Shown here piece after piece: positions 1-8,329 of a DNA stretch of 64,000 nt. Both the position numbers and the translations under genes were made by a program. Each line of letters begins with the position of its first letter. The first letter of the stretch is position 1. The stretch lies in the NCBI GenBank assembly GCA_016716385.1, contig JADJWL010000025.1, forward strand, positions 248,001 to 312,000. Reading direction: 5' to 3'. The stretch is from Bryobacterales bacterium. Its GTDB lineage: Bacteria; Acidobacteriota; Terriglobia; Bryobacterales; Bryobacteraceae. The notes beneath the pieces are model-generated. The model had not been told where the DNA came from. It did not search any database and saw only the letters and a list, made by a program, of their open reading frames with translations.

Positions 1-827
1 ACGAATTCCTCGCAGCCGGAAGACGTGAACACGCGGACCGGCGCTTCGGCGAAGGTGGCGAACGTGATGCGGCCGCGTGTCCCGGTGATCGTGGTTTCGT
101 CGGCGTCGCGGTCGGCCGTGAAACACCAGACGCCTGTTCCGGGCACGCCGGACTCGAACTCGATGGCGGTGACGACGTGATCTTCGGCAGGATAGAGCCC
201 CATCTGGTTGACAGCGATTCCCTGCACCCGGCGGATCGGGCCGAGGAAGTAGTCGAGCAGGTCGAGGGTGTGCGACGCAAGGTCGACGAACAGGCCACCC
301 CCGGCGATCTCCGGAATCACGCGCCACGGCAGCCGCGCGGGGTCGAACGCGGCGGGAGGCTGGTAGAGCTCGGCGTGCACGGAGCGGACATCGCCAATGG
401 CGCCGGAGTCGAGCAGGCTCTTCACTTTGAGATAGCGCGGCTGCGCGCGCCGGTAGTACGCCACCCACAGCGGGACTCCGTGCGCCGCGCAGGCGGCGAT
501 CATGGCGCGGCACTCGTCCGCAGTGCGCGCCATCGGCTTTTCGACGTAGACCGGCTTGCGCGCCGCGGCAGCGAGTTCTGTGTACTGCCGGTGGACGTGC
601 GGGGGTGTGGCGATGTAGACGGCGTCGACTGCGGGATCGTGGACGAGGGCCGCGGCTTCGTCGTACCAACGGGGAACGCCGTGGCGGCGGGCGTAGTCGG
701 CAGCCTTGGCGCCGTCGCGGCGCATGACAGCCACGAGCGCCGAGTTCCGGGCCTTGCGGAAGCCGGGACCGCTCTTGATTTCCGTGACGTCGCCAACACC
801 AATGATGCCCCAGCGGATCGTGCGCAT
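1..827 (-). CDS. Gfo/Idh/MocA family oxidoreductase, partial (C-terminus beyond the left edge)
   Basis: About 275 N-terminal residues are present; the gene runs off the window. The product starts MRTIRWGIIGVGDVTEIK, a Rossmann fold with a GxGxV/T-type dinucleotide loop at about residues 7-14. YVEKPMA follows near residue 100, the EKP signature whose lysine is catalytic in this family. The middle part (WRVIPEIAGGGLFVDLASHTLDLLDYFLG) has the substrate-domain GG..D...H pattern. Known members are NAD(P)-dependent dehydrogenases or oxidoreductases acting on sugars, inositols or their derivatives in the cytoplasm; the substrate cannot be read from sequence. It is divergent-free and reads away from the window, upstream of nothing else here. 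A second, distant family member lies at 30.2 kb. Confidence 0.9.
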   Translation of the reverse strand, partial: MRTIRWGIIGVGDVTEIKSGPGFRKARNSALVAVMRRDGAKAADYARRHGVPRWYDEAAALVHDPAVDAVYIATPPHVHRQYTELAAAARKPVYVEKPMARTADECRAMIAACAAHGVPLWVAYYRRAQPRYLKVKSLLDSGAIGDVRSVHAELYQPPAAFDPARLPWRVIPEIAGGGLFVDLASHTLDLLDYFLGPIRRVQGIAVNQMGLYPAEDHVVTAIEFESGVPGTGVWCFTADRDADETTITGTRGRITFATFAEAPVRVFTSSGCEEF

Positions 828-854
828 ACCTGGGCACGATTCTAACGCGGCCGG

Positions 855-1904
855 TTACTCGGCTGACTTCTCGTAATGGAGCGTGCCGGGCGGCAGGAGC
901 GCGATGAGTTCATCGATCTTGGAGAGGCCGTGAAGACCCCACTGGTTCGTCAGAGCGTATGTGCGGCCTCCGGCACGAATCAGTTCATCGTCTTCCCAGA
1001 AAAACCTTCGCAGGTCATACCGGCCTCCGAACTTTGTCTCAAGGCTGGCGGCCTTCGCCTGGAACTCCTCAGCACTGGTCTCACCTTCGACAGATATCCA
1101 TCTGCCGGGAGGGATCACAGAGGCAACCTGCTGCGGAGTGAGGCCGAGCGCCATTCCATGGCGCACAACCGCCAAGGCCAGAGCTCTCTTCGTCAGACGC
1201 TTCAAGATCTGATCGCCCGCGGTGAGGTCGTACTTGGTGAAGTCCGGGTTGAATGCTCGGGCGATTCTCTGTTCTTGCACTTTCTTCTTCAACTGCACAG
1301 TGAATGCATCAGCCTCCGGTAACGGGATGATCTGCTGCACATCGAGAAGAACCCTTGCGTCGAGCAGGTACGGCCGCAGCCTTACGCACCGGATATCGAG
1401 GCCGTGGCTGTTGAGCCAGATCACGGAGGTTGTGATCTCCTTGGAGAACTCCGCTGAAACCAATACGATCCGAACGTCCTGCGCGAAGTTGTCTTCGTTC
1501 GGCTCGTCCCAGCCGAGGAACTCAAGAATCAGGGCCTCGGCCTCGCCATCGATTCGGCTTGCTGCAAGATACCGGCCAAAGATCTCCACGGCCTTGGTCC
1601 ACGTCATCGCCGAGATCATCGCGGCGTAACGGATGGCCTGGAGTTCCATGTGGCCACCGTCCTCCGTGCGCTTGAGCTCGATCACGACGAGGTTCGCCTC
1701 GCGGTCGAGCGCGAGCAGATCGATCCGGCGTTTGCTCTCGTCCCATTCGCAGAACTCTTCGGCGATGATCAGCGTGTCCGGGGCAATCACGTCGATGTGC
1801 TGTTTGAACAGGCGCTGCAAGTCTCCACGCTCGCTGATCGCCTGGCTGCCAAAGGTGGTCTGGTCGAGCTTCGTGATGGCGTCGCGCGTGAGCTCGTAGA
1901 TCAT
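855..1904 (-). CDS. NucS/RecB-like PD-(D/E)XK nuclease-fold protein (DUF91-like)
   Basis: A 349-residue protein with no signal peptide. Residues 49-93 carry a PD-(D/E)XK core: acidic E49/E50, then D62 (RIDLLALD), then E76-x-K78 (LVVIELKR), followed by Q89-IR-Y-AA, which resembles the QxxxY motif of RecB-like nucleases. NucS/DUF91 endonucleases share the 'D-LLALD...VVIELK' core, so cleavage of DNA or a related role is plausible. The remaining ~250 residues are not recognised. It stands alone: the downstream oxidoreductase begins 28 bp on and the mutase gene upstream ends 53 bp away. I see no methylase, helicase or other partner that would make it part of a restriction system. Fold assignment is fairly firm; function is not. 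Confidence 0.65.
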   Translation of the reverse strand: MIYELTRDAITKLDQTTFGSQAISERGDLQRLFKQHIDVIAPDTLIIAEEFCEWDESKRRIDLLALDREANLVVIELKRTEDGGHMELQAIRYAAMISAMTWTKAVEIFGRYLAASRIDGEAEALILEFLGWDEPNEDNFAQDVRIVLVSAEFSKEITTSVIWLNSHGLDIRCVRLRPYLLDARVLLDVQQIIPLPEADAFTVQLKKKVQEQRIARAFNPDFTKYDLTAGDQILKRLTKRALALAVVRHGMALGLTPQQVASVIPPGRWISVEGETSAEEFQAKAASLETKFGGRYDLRRFFWEDDELIRAGGRTYALTNQWGLHGLSKIDELIALLPPGTLHYEKSAE

Positions 1905-1957
1905 GCCGGGGAAGATCGTCGGTTCCCGCAGGTGACTTTACGCTTCAGGACGCGCGC

Positions 1958-3316
1958 CTAGCCCAGCAGTTCCATCACTTCGCGGTACAACGCATCGGCC
2001 CGCGATTCCGTCCGCGATTCCACCGCGACCCGCAGCAGGGGTTCGGTGTTCGATGCCCTCAAGTGCACCCAGCCGTCTTCGAAACTCAGCTTCAGCCCGT
2101 CGCTGCGGTCGGCCGCGGCCGCGGTGAAGTGCTCTTCGAGGCGCGGCAGGACGGCCCCCAGACGGCCATGGGCGAACGGGGCCTTGCCCGCGCGGCGGTA
2201 GTACCGCGGCAGGCGCGCCGCCAGCGCCGATACTTTCAGCCCGGTTTCCACCAGACGCGCCAGCAGGAACGCCATTCCCGTATAGCTGTCGCGACACAGG
2301 TGCACACCGGGGAAAATAATGCCGCCATTCGAGCCTTCGCCGCCGATCACCGCATCGACCGCGAGCATCGTCTCCACCACGTTCGCCTCGCCTACGGGCG
2401 TCCGGAACACGCGGCAGCCATGCCACGTCGCGACATCGTCGATCACCGATGACGTCGTCAGATTCACTACGACGTTGCCCGGCGTGCGTGCCAGCACCGC
2501 GTCGGTCACAAGTGCCAGAACGTCGTCGTTGTCGAGCACACGTCCGGTCTCGTCGGCTACCGCGAGCCGGTCGCCATCCGGGTCCTGGCCGAAGCCGATG
2601 ACGGCGCCGGATTCAGCCACCAGGCGCGAGAGATCGCCTAGAGTGTCCGGCCGCGGCTCGGCCTCGCGCGGGAACGGTTGGGTGGGGTCGATGGCAATGG
2701 CGCGCAGGTCGCAGCCGAGATCCTCGCGGAGGAAGCCCGGCGTCAGCACCGCCCCCGCGCCGTTCACGGCGTCGAGTGCGACGCGGAAGTTCGCCCGGCG
2801 GATAGCCTCGGCGTCGACATGCCTCAGGACGCGGTCGAGGTGCACGCGCGGCGCCGCGCCGCTTTCATCGCGCTGGCCCTGGATCTGCGCGTTTTCCGCC
2901 TGCGTGAACACCGACTGGTGATAGATGTCGAGCAATTCGGCGCGCTCGTAGTGGTTGAAGAAGAGCCCTTCGACATTGAACAGCTTGAGCGCGTTGTACT
3001 CGGGCGGGTTGTGCGACGCCGTGACGGCAATGCCGCCGCGGGCTCCGGTGGCGCCGACGTAGATCTGGATCGTTGGCGTCGGCAACACGCCCACGCGGAC
3101 CACCTCGCAGCCCGACGCCATCAACCCGCAGGCCACGGCGTGCTCGATCATCGGGCCGGATCCGCGCGTGTCGCGCCCCAACACGACGCGGCCCGCGCCC
3201 ACGTAGGTGGCGAAGGCCTGGGCGAAGGCGGCGGCGAGTCCGGGCGTGAGGAAATCCCCCACCACGCCACGGATCCCCGAGACGCCGATCTTGAGATTGT
3301 GTTCACGACGCGCCAT
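1958..3316 (-). CDS. glmM: phosphoglucosamine mutase / phosphomannomutase family protein
   Basis: A 452-residue alpha-D-phosphohexomutase, close to the usual 445-460. The phosphoserine loop is TASHNPPEYNALK with S101, the Mg loop is DPDGDR at about 243-248, the sugar loop is GGEGSNGG and the phosphate-binding loop near the C-terminus is RASNTEPLLRV. All four catalytic loops are therefore present. GlmM converts glucosamine-6-P to glucosamine-1-P on the way to UDP-GlcNAc for peptidoglycan; phosphomannomutase is the main alternative, and the sugar loop is not the typical GlmM 'GGEQSGH', so the symbol is tentative. It starts with ATG 3 bp after the stop of a paralogue, so the two are very probably co-transcribed. 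Confidence 0.8.
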   Translation of the reverse strand: MARREHNLKIGVSGIRGVVGDFLTPGLAAAFAQAFATYVGAGRVVLGRDTRGSGPMIEHAVACGLMASGCEVVRVGVLPTPTIQIYVGATGARGGIAVTASHNPPEYNALKLFNVEGLFFNHYERAELLDIYHQSVFTQAENAQIQGQRDESGAAPRVHLDRVLRHVDAEAIRRANFRVALDAVNGAGAVLTPGFLREDLGCDLRAIAIDPTQPFPREAEPRPDTLGDLSRLVAESGAVIGFGQDPDGDRLAVADETGRVLDNDDVLALVTDAVLARTPGNVVVNLTTSSVIDDVATWHGCRVFRTPVGEANVVETMLAVDAVIGGEGSNGGIIFPGVHLCRDSYTGMAFLLARLVETGLKVSALAARLPRYYRRAGKAPFAHGRLGAVLPRLEEHFTAAAADRSDGLKLSFEDGWVHLRASNTEPLLRVAVESRTESRADALYREVMELLG

Positions 3317-3319
3317 GGT

Positions 3320-4696
3320 TTAGGCCAGCCTCCGGACTTCGTCCATCAGGGCCGCAAACAACTCCTCGGGCGCTTCGCCGCGCTGTTCGCAGATGACGCG
3401 CACGATCGGCTCGGTCTGGCTGACGCGCACGTGAAACCAGCGGTCCTCCCAGGCCACGCGCAACCCGTCGCTGGTATCCGCGGCGCCTCCTTCGCGCTCG
3501 GCGTAGCGGTCGCGCAGGCGCATCAGAAGCGCCGGGATACGCTGGGTCTTGAGCGGCACGACGCCCTTGAGGATCGTGTAGCGCGGGTAAGACCCCAGGA
3601 TCTGGGAGAGCGTCTGTCCCCGCTCGTGGATCATCGAAAGCACCGCCAGCATGGCGGCGATGCCATCATAGATGAACCGGAAGCGCGGCAGCATCACCGC
3701 CCCCGTCCCTTCGCCGGCAAGCGCGATCTGCTCCGGACGGTACCCGGCGAGGGCGTCGATGGCGGCTTGGCGTCCGACACGCGCACGCACGACGCGCCCC
3801 CCATGCTGCTCCGCGACCCAATCGACAAGCGCCGTCGTCGATAGATTGGTCACCACGATCTTGCCAGGGCCCCGCGGCAGCAGGTAGTCGGCCAGCAGCG
3901 CAAGCACCAGTTCCTCGGAGACGGCCTCGCCCGTTTCGTCGGCGAGCGCCACGCGATCGGAGTCCACGTCGAACAGGAACCCGGCGTCGGCGTTCAGCGG
4001 ACGCACCAGCGGCGCCAGTTGCAGCCCCACGGTATCGCGCGTCGTCGCCGGATCGTGCGCGAACCGGACGCCTTCGAGCTTCTCGTTGATCAGGACAAAC
4101 GTCGTGCCGAAGCGTTCGTTGATGCGCCGCAGGAGCAATGCGGACGTCCCGTTGCAGCAGTCGACGACTACGCGGAAGCGCGAGAGCGCGGCGAAATCGT
4201 AGACTTCAGCCAAGGTGTCCAGGTAACGGTCAATGCCGTCGGAGACGAGCCGCAACTGGCCCACGCGATCCCAGGGGGCGAAGGCGAACTTGCGCAGGTG
4301 GTAGATGTCGAGCAGCTCGTCGGCTTCGGCGCTCGACAGGTAACTGCCGCCGGGTCCGAGAAATTTGAGCGCGTTCCACTCCGCCGTGTTGTGGCTGGCG
4401 CCGATCGAGATGCCGCCGGCCGCGTCGAGGCGGCTGATCGCATGTTGGATGACGGGGGTCGGGACGATGCCGAGGTCGATCGCATCGCGCCCGCACGCCA
4501 GCAGAGACGCCACCACGCCTTCGCGAATCATGACGCCGCTAGCGCGTGGGTCGCGGCCCAAGACCACAGGACCGGGCTTTTCGAGCAGAGTGGCGAAGGC
4601 GGCGGCGAAGTCTAACACGTGCGCTGCCGTGAGTCCGGGACCCACGACGCCGCGCAGTCCGACGGGCGAGACGCGCAAGAACGGACGGGGGCTCAT
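3320..4696 (-). CDS. second phosphohexomutase paralogue with altered Mg and sugar loops
   Basis: A 458-residue alpha-D-phosphohexomutase. The start is the ATG that overlaps the stop of the upstream gene (ATGA, 4 bp); the frame stays open further upstream but that stretch is out-of-frame shadow of the CBM9 gene. The phosphoserine loop is GASHNTAEWNALK with S101, aligned exactly with S101 of the downstream paralogue. The Mg loop reads DVDSDR instead of DPDGDR, the sugar loop GEGTGAV instead of GGEGSNGG, and the phosphate loop RVSQTEPIVRV. The catalytic serine and the three Mg aspartates remain, so the enzyme may be active, but substrate preference has probably shifted. Tandem duplication followed by divergence is my inference. 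Confidence 0.8.
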   Translation of the reverse strand: MSPRPFLRVSPVGLRGVVGPGLTAAHVLDFAAAFATLLEKPGPVVLGRDPRASGVMIREGVVASLLACGRDAIDLGIVPTPVIQHAISRLDAAGGISIGASHNTAEWNALKFLGPGGSYLSSAEADELLDIYHLRKFAFAPWDRVGQLRLVSDGIDRYLDTLAEVYDFAALSRFRVVVDCCNGTSALLLRRINERFGTTFVLINEKLEGVRFAHDPATTRDTVGLQLAPLVRPLNADAGFLFDVDSDRVALADETGEAVSEELVLALLADYLLPRGPGKIVVTNLSTTALVDWVAEQHGGRVVRARVGRQAAIDALAGYRPEQIALAGEGTGAVMLPRFRFIYDGIAAMLAVLSMIHERGQTLSQILGSYPRYTILKGVVPLKTQRIPALLMRLRDRYAEREGGAADTSDGLRVAWEDRWFHVRVSQTEPIVRVICEQRGEAPEELFAALMDEVRRLA

Positions 4697-5373
4697 TCCA
4701 CAAGGCGCAGACGTCCGAAGCGTTCCGGCGTGTGGTACGAGGGGTTGTGCACCGCCTGCCACGCCAGGTAATTGCGCGGCTCCGGCCCCTGGATGTGGTA
4801 GAGGTTGATCCGCATCTCGTTGCCGGCCTTGGGCGGGCGCGTATCGATGGAACGGATCGGGATCATCATCTCGCCGAACCACATCTTCGCGTCGTGGTCG
4901 ATGCGCGCCTTCACCTTCATCCCGGAATTCCAGACCCAGCCTTCGGCGAAACGCGGTTTCGACTTGTCGATGTCCAGGTCAACCCATTCGCCCTGCGGTG
5001 ACATCTGAAACTCGCGGTAGCGCAGGATGTTGTCGAAGTCGGCGCCGACAAACACTTCGGCCACGTCCCACTCCCACAGTTTGTTGGTCTCCTGGTCCAT
5101 GACAGGGTTGGGCTTCAGATACAGGTCCTTGTATTTGCAGGAGAAAAGGATGTAGAGGTTCTCCCTGGTCCAGCGGGAGCGGACTTCGGTGCGGTGACCG
5201 GGGACGGGCTTGCCGAAGCGGTCGTTCTCGATCACGACCCCGGCGACGCGCCAGTGCGTCGCGGACGGGTCGGCGGTGAGTTCGAATTCACGGTCGCTGT
5301 GATGGGTGAGGAAGACACCGGGTTCGGCAGCGAGCGCAGGGAGAGACATGAGTAGAAGTGTGAGGAGGCGCAT
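4693..5373 (-). CDS. exported carbohydrate-binding family 9-like protein
   Basis: About 226 residues. The chosen start gives a clean signal peptide (MRLLTLLLMSLPALAAEPG), so the protein is exported; an ATG 15 bp further upstream is also possible and neither has a well-spaced ribosome site. The mature part has CBM9/DOMON-like features: TEVRSRWTRENLYILFSCKYKD, WEWDVAEVFVGAD and a C-terminal RINLYHIQGPEPRNYLAWQAVHNPSYH. Proteins of this group bind carbohydrate or act as accessory domains in polysaccharide breakdown. Its stop overlaps the start of the phosphohexomutase gene by 4 bp, giving a translationally coupled minus-strand operon. It is divergent from the exported esterase gene with only about 43 bp between starts. 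Confidence 0.7.
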   Translation of the reverse strand: MRLLTLLLMSLPALAAEPGVFLTHHSDREFELTADPSATHWRVAGVVIENDRFGKPVPGHRTEVRSRWTRENLYILFSCKYKDLYLKPNPVMDQETNKLWEWDVAEVFVGADFDNILRYREFQMSPQGEWVDLDIDKSKPRFAEGWVWNSGMKVKARIDHDAKMWFGEMMIPIRSIDTRPPKAGNEMRINLYHIQGPEPRNYLAWQAVHNPSYHTPERFGRLRLVE

Positions 5374-5416
5374 AGGCAGGTCAACCATTCTCCGGCAATG
5401 CTACTACAATGGTGGC

Positions 5417-6286
5417 ATGTTTCCGCGTCTCCTGGGGCCTTTTCTGCTTGCGGCCGCGTGCGCGGCCCAGGTACCGTCGGACATGAAGCCGAACACCCCC
5501 CCGGCGATTCCGGACTGGGTATCGGTGGAATCGAACATCTCATACGGCCAGTATGCCGAGAACAAACTCGACATCCTGCGCCCTAAAGAGCCAGCCGCGG
5601 GGCGGCGCCCCGGTGTGCTGCTCATCCACGGCGGCGGCTGGACGGGCGGGACGAAAGAATCGCGCATCGAATACGCCGGCATGCAGTACCTGAAGCAGGG
5701 CTTCGTGGTGGCTACGGTGCAATACAGGCTGGCCGGCGTCGCGCCCGCTCCGGCAGCCGTCACCGACGTCTTGAATGCCGCGGCCTGGTTCCGCAAGAAC
5801 GCAAAGAACTACGGCGTCGACCCGAACCGGATTGTCGTGACGGGGGACTCAGCGGGCGGCCATCTCGCGCTGATGGTCGGGATGACGCCGAGATCCGCGA
5901 AGCTCGGGCCGGCGGCCAAAGTGGCGGCCGTGGTGAACTTCTACGGCATCACGCAGGTGGATGACCAGTTGGACGGCCCGAATATGCGCAAGTACGCCGT
6001 CACCTGGGTGCCGGAAGGGCCGGACCGGTTCGCGCTCGCGCGACGCGTCTCGCCGATGTCGTATGTGCGGCGAAATGTCCCGCCGATCCTGACCGTCCAT
6101 GGAGACGCCGACAAGACCGTGCCGTACGAACACGGGGCGAATCTGACCCGGGCGCTCGATGCAGCCGGGGCGCCGGCGACACTGCACACCCTTGGCGGCG
6201 AGGGACACAGCGTCCCGAAGGCCCGCCTCGATGCCGAGTACGAGGAAATCTGGGTCTTTTTGAAGCGCCACCGCATCCTTCAATAG
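5417..6286 (+). CDS. exported alpha/beta hydrolase (esterase/lipase-like)
   Basis: 289 residues from an ATG that directly precedes a signal peptide (MFPRLLGPFLLAAACAAQ); longer in-frame starts upstream lack one. The alpha/beta-hydrolase elements are all visible: oxyanion motif HGGGW at 71-75, nucleophile elbow GDSAGGH with S145, acid D232 in HGDADKTVP and H264 in GEGHSV. This resembles the BD-FAE/acetylxylan-esterase-like carboxylesterases. Substrate is unknown; export and the surrounding sugar genes suggest an ester of plant or microbial polysaccharide. A TACAAT hexamer at 5405-5410 could be a -10 box, which would put transcription start near the initiation codon. The next small gene starts 3 bp downstream. 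Confidence 0.85.
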   Translation: MFPRLLGPFLLAAACAAQVPSDMKPNTPPAIPDWVSVESNISYGQYAENKLDILRPKEPAAGRRPGVLLIHGGGWTGGTKESRIEYAGMQYLKQGFVVATVQYRLAGVAPAPAAVTDVLNAAAWFRKNAKNYGVDPNRIVVTGDSAGGHLALMVGMTPRSAKLGPAAKVAAVVNFYGITQVDDQLDGPNMRKYAVTWVPEGPDRFALARRVSPMSYVRRNVPPILTVHGDADKTVPYEHGANLTRALDAAGAPATLHTLGGEGHSVPKARLDAEYEEIWVFLKRHRILQ

Positions 6287-6288
6287 AT

Positions 6289-6552
6289 ATGAGCGTCTAC
6301 GACGAGCGGCGGGAAGAACTGGAGAAGCACGAATTCATGATGGGCACCAGCCGGGGGCGGCTCGCCGTGACTCTGGACATGCTCACCGATGCCTTAGTGC
6401 TGGTCGGCCAGCACGGCGTTTACTGCCAGAGCGCCCGCCAGCCGGGCAAACCGGCCATGGACATCCAGATCATCACGAAACAGATCAACGACGCCAAGAC
6501 GCTGATCTCCGACGTGATGGCCGAACTCAAGGCGGCCAGACAGGTTAACTGA
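6289..6552 (+). CDS. small conserved-looking protein of unknown function
   Basis: 87 residues, rich in charged residues and mostly predicted helical (DERREELEKHEFMMGTSRGRL... and IITKQINDAKTLISDVMAELKAAR). No signal peptide, membrane segment or metal motif. It starts 2 bp after the stop of the exported esterase and is probably co-transcribed with it. Its end overlaps the convergent methyltransferase gene by 8 bp. I do not recognise the family. Confidence 0.55.
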   Translation: MSVYDERREELEKHEFMMGTSRGRLAVTLDMLTDALVLVGQHGVYCQSARQPGKPAMDIQIITKQINDAKTLISDVMAELKAARQVN

Positions 6553-7273
6553 CGGAGTACTCGTAGCGCGCCCCTGCATGCTCGATGACGAGCGCGTCGA
6601 GCACGTGGAAACGCAGGTTGCCGCGGCCTGGTGTGAGTCGCGTCGCACCCATGACGGCGTCGATCAGGTGAGGACGGCCGATGGGCACGGTGATCCGCCA
6701 GTCGTCCGGGTCGGCGAAGGCCAGGATATCCCCCCGGAACGCCGCCAGCACAGCCGCGGCCCGTTCCACATCCTCGCAGACCTCTCCATGGAAACGCGCC
6801 GCCTGGTCCAGCAGAGAGAGCCGCAGCGCATCCACGTTGGCAGGCCGTCCGATCTGGCCGCTCGCCGCCGAGAAAACCGGGTCCCGGTTCGGGAAGTAGG
6901 GCTTCAAGTCGATCACCGGGGTGCCGTTGCGGAAGTCGAGACGGTCGAACTCCAGACGGGCGCCCTCGTGGCGGAGCAGACGTGCCACCGTTAGACCGAT
7001 GGGATTGGGCCGGGCCGGCGAGCGGACCGCGAACACGCCGTGCAAGGCTGCGGCGCCGCGGGCCGAAACCCCACGCGGCGTCACCTGCAGCAGGTCGCGC
7101 TCGGCGGTTTCGAGCCACGCGAGCACCCAGACATGCGAATGCTTCTCCATCCGGTGGAGTCCCGGGGCGTACTGCGGAAACAGCTCGACTGAGGCTGGGA
7201 CACCCAGCGGAGGGACGGTCTCACCGGTTTTGATCGCCGACCGGACCAATCCGATCGGCCACACGCGCGGCAT
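6545..7273 (-). CDS. TrmO/TsaA-type tRNA methyltransferase with an FmdE-like C-terminal domain
   Basis: 242 residues. Residues 1-130 are a TrmO (UPF0066/TsaA) domain: RPNPIG at 88-93, GTPVIDLKPYFP at 117-128 and HSHVWVLAWL at 45-54. TrmO uses S-adenosylmethionine to methylate t6A at position 37 of tRNA-Thr. Residues ~150-242 are extra and resemble FmdE (formylmethanofuran dehydrogenase subunit E): FHGEVC at 161-166 where FmdE has FHGHLCPG, and DAVMGATRLTPGRGNL at 205-220 where FmdE has DAVQ..TG.T.GKGNL. The later FmdE zinc-type cysteines are missing, so this domain is probably not a redox metal site. The fusion call is an inference from motifs. The gene lies 3 bp downstream of the mutarotase-like gene and is probably co-transcribed with it. 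Confidence 0.75.
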   Translation of the reverse strand: MPRVWPIGLVRSAIKTGETVPPLGVPASVELFPQYAPGLHRMEKHSHVWVLAWLETAERDLLQVTPRGVSARGAAALHGVFAVRSPARPNPIGLTVARLLRHEGARLEFDRLDFRNGTPVIDLKPYFPNRDPVFSAASGQIGRPANVDALRLSLLDQAARFHGEVCEDVERAAAVLAAFRGDILAFADPDDWRITVPIGRPHLIDAVMGATRLTPGRGNLRFHVLDALVIEHAGARYEYSVS

Positions 7274-7276
7274 CGC

Positions 7277-8320
7277 TTATCTCCCTCGCGATGGCTCGAT
7301 CACAATGCGCCATCGCCAACTTTCTCCCGCTTCCACTTTAATCAGGCCTTTCCCGCTCACAAGCGAGTTCGGCATACCCACCCAGGGCTCCGGACTGTAG
7401 TAGCCTTGCGACGGATCGCCCCACAGATTGAACCGCACAACCGGACCCTCCGCCGGTCCGCTCGTGTTCTGTGTGATGCGCAGCGCCATGCCGCGCGGAT
7501 CACGATACTCCAGCCATGGATCTCCCGCATATCCGCCCAGCGAGACGGACTCCTTGGCTGGCAGGTCCGCCAAACGCACCGGGCGGTCCAGGGACCTTGG
7601 ACGCGTCTCCCCGGTCGGCAGTCCGGGAGGCCTCTTCAAGTATTCCACGGTGGACGGTGTCTGGATCCAAAGAGCGCCCGGATCACCTCCTTCGATAAGC
7701 GGCGTGCGGAAGGTAATGTGGTTGCCGATGGAAAACGGCATCGCGTGCTGATTGTCCGCGGCGGCCTGGACGTAGTACGTGATGGACAGGGCGCCGCGTT
7801 CGATCCGGTACTGCGCGGTGAGGGTGAAACCGAACGGATAGACGCGGCGGGTTTCTCCGGTATCGCGCAGCGAGAGCGCCACGAATCCGTCGCGGCGGGA
7901 CTCGACGGTCCACGGCATGTGGCCGGCGAAACCGTGGATGGGCATCGGGTAGCGTTCGCCCTGGAAGTCCCACGCGCCTTCCCGCCCGCCGGCCGGTATC
8001 GCGAAACCGGCCGGGAAGTTGCGCCCGGTGGCGGGCCAGAGAAACAGAGCCTTGCCACGCCAGCCGGGTTGCCCACTGTAGTCGCGGGCGCGGTGGAGCG
8101 TTTCGATCCATTCGCCCTGCCGCCGTACCCGTAGACTGGTCAGTTCGCCGCCCTGATCGGGCGCGATTGCGGCTTCGAGACCAGCCTGTTCGTCTGCCAG
8201 CACGATCAACGGGCCGCCGTCTTCCCGGACCGCGTCGGAAATCGCAGCGCGGTCCGGGGCGCAGCCGGCCAGCAGCGCCAGGGCACAGAGGTACGCTACC
8301 TTAGGGAGAAGTCCACGCAT
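7277..8320 (-). CDS. aldose 1-epimerase (galactose mutarotase)-like lipoprotein
   Basis: 347 residues from the ATG that gives a lipoprotein signal (MRGLLPKVAYLCALALLAGC, lipid cysteine C20). Longer in-frame starts would overlap the divergent pta gene and are rejected. The mature protein has mutarotase-superfamily features: RGKALFLWPATGRNF, PMPIHGFAGHMPW (the catalytic-His region of this fold), and SIGNHITFRTPL. The family interconverts sugar anomers; an extracytoplasmic lipoprotein version would act on free sugars outside the cytoplasm. The C-terminal part (YAGDPWLEYRDPRGMALRIT ... VRFNLWGDPSQGYYSPEPWVG) is typical of the fold. It is divergent from pta with 9 bp between starts. Confidence 0.75.
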   Translation of the reverse strand: MRGLLPKVAYLCALALLAGCAPDRAAISDAVREDGGPLIVLADEQAGLEAAIAPDQGGELTSLRVRRQGEWIETLHRARDYSGQPGWRGKALFLWPATGRNFPAGFAIPAGGREGAWDFQGERYPMPIHGFAGHMPWTVESRRDGFVALSLRDTGETRRVYPFGFTLTAQYRIERGALSITYYVQAAADNQHAMPFSIGNHITFRTPLIEGGDPGALWIQTPSTVEYLKRPPGLPTGETRPRSLDRPVRLADLPAKESVSLGGYAGDPWLEYRDPRGMALRITQNTSGPAEGPVVRFNLWGDPSQGYYSPEPWVGMPNSLVSGKGLIKVEAGESWRWRIVIEPSRGR

Positions 8321-8329
8321 TCGTATCCC

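Noticed and set aside
5405..5417. Leaderless transcription of the exported esterase from TACAAT
   Set aside because: The -10-like hexamer has no convincing -35 and alone does not support a promoter call.
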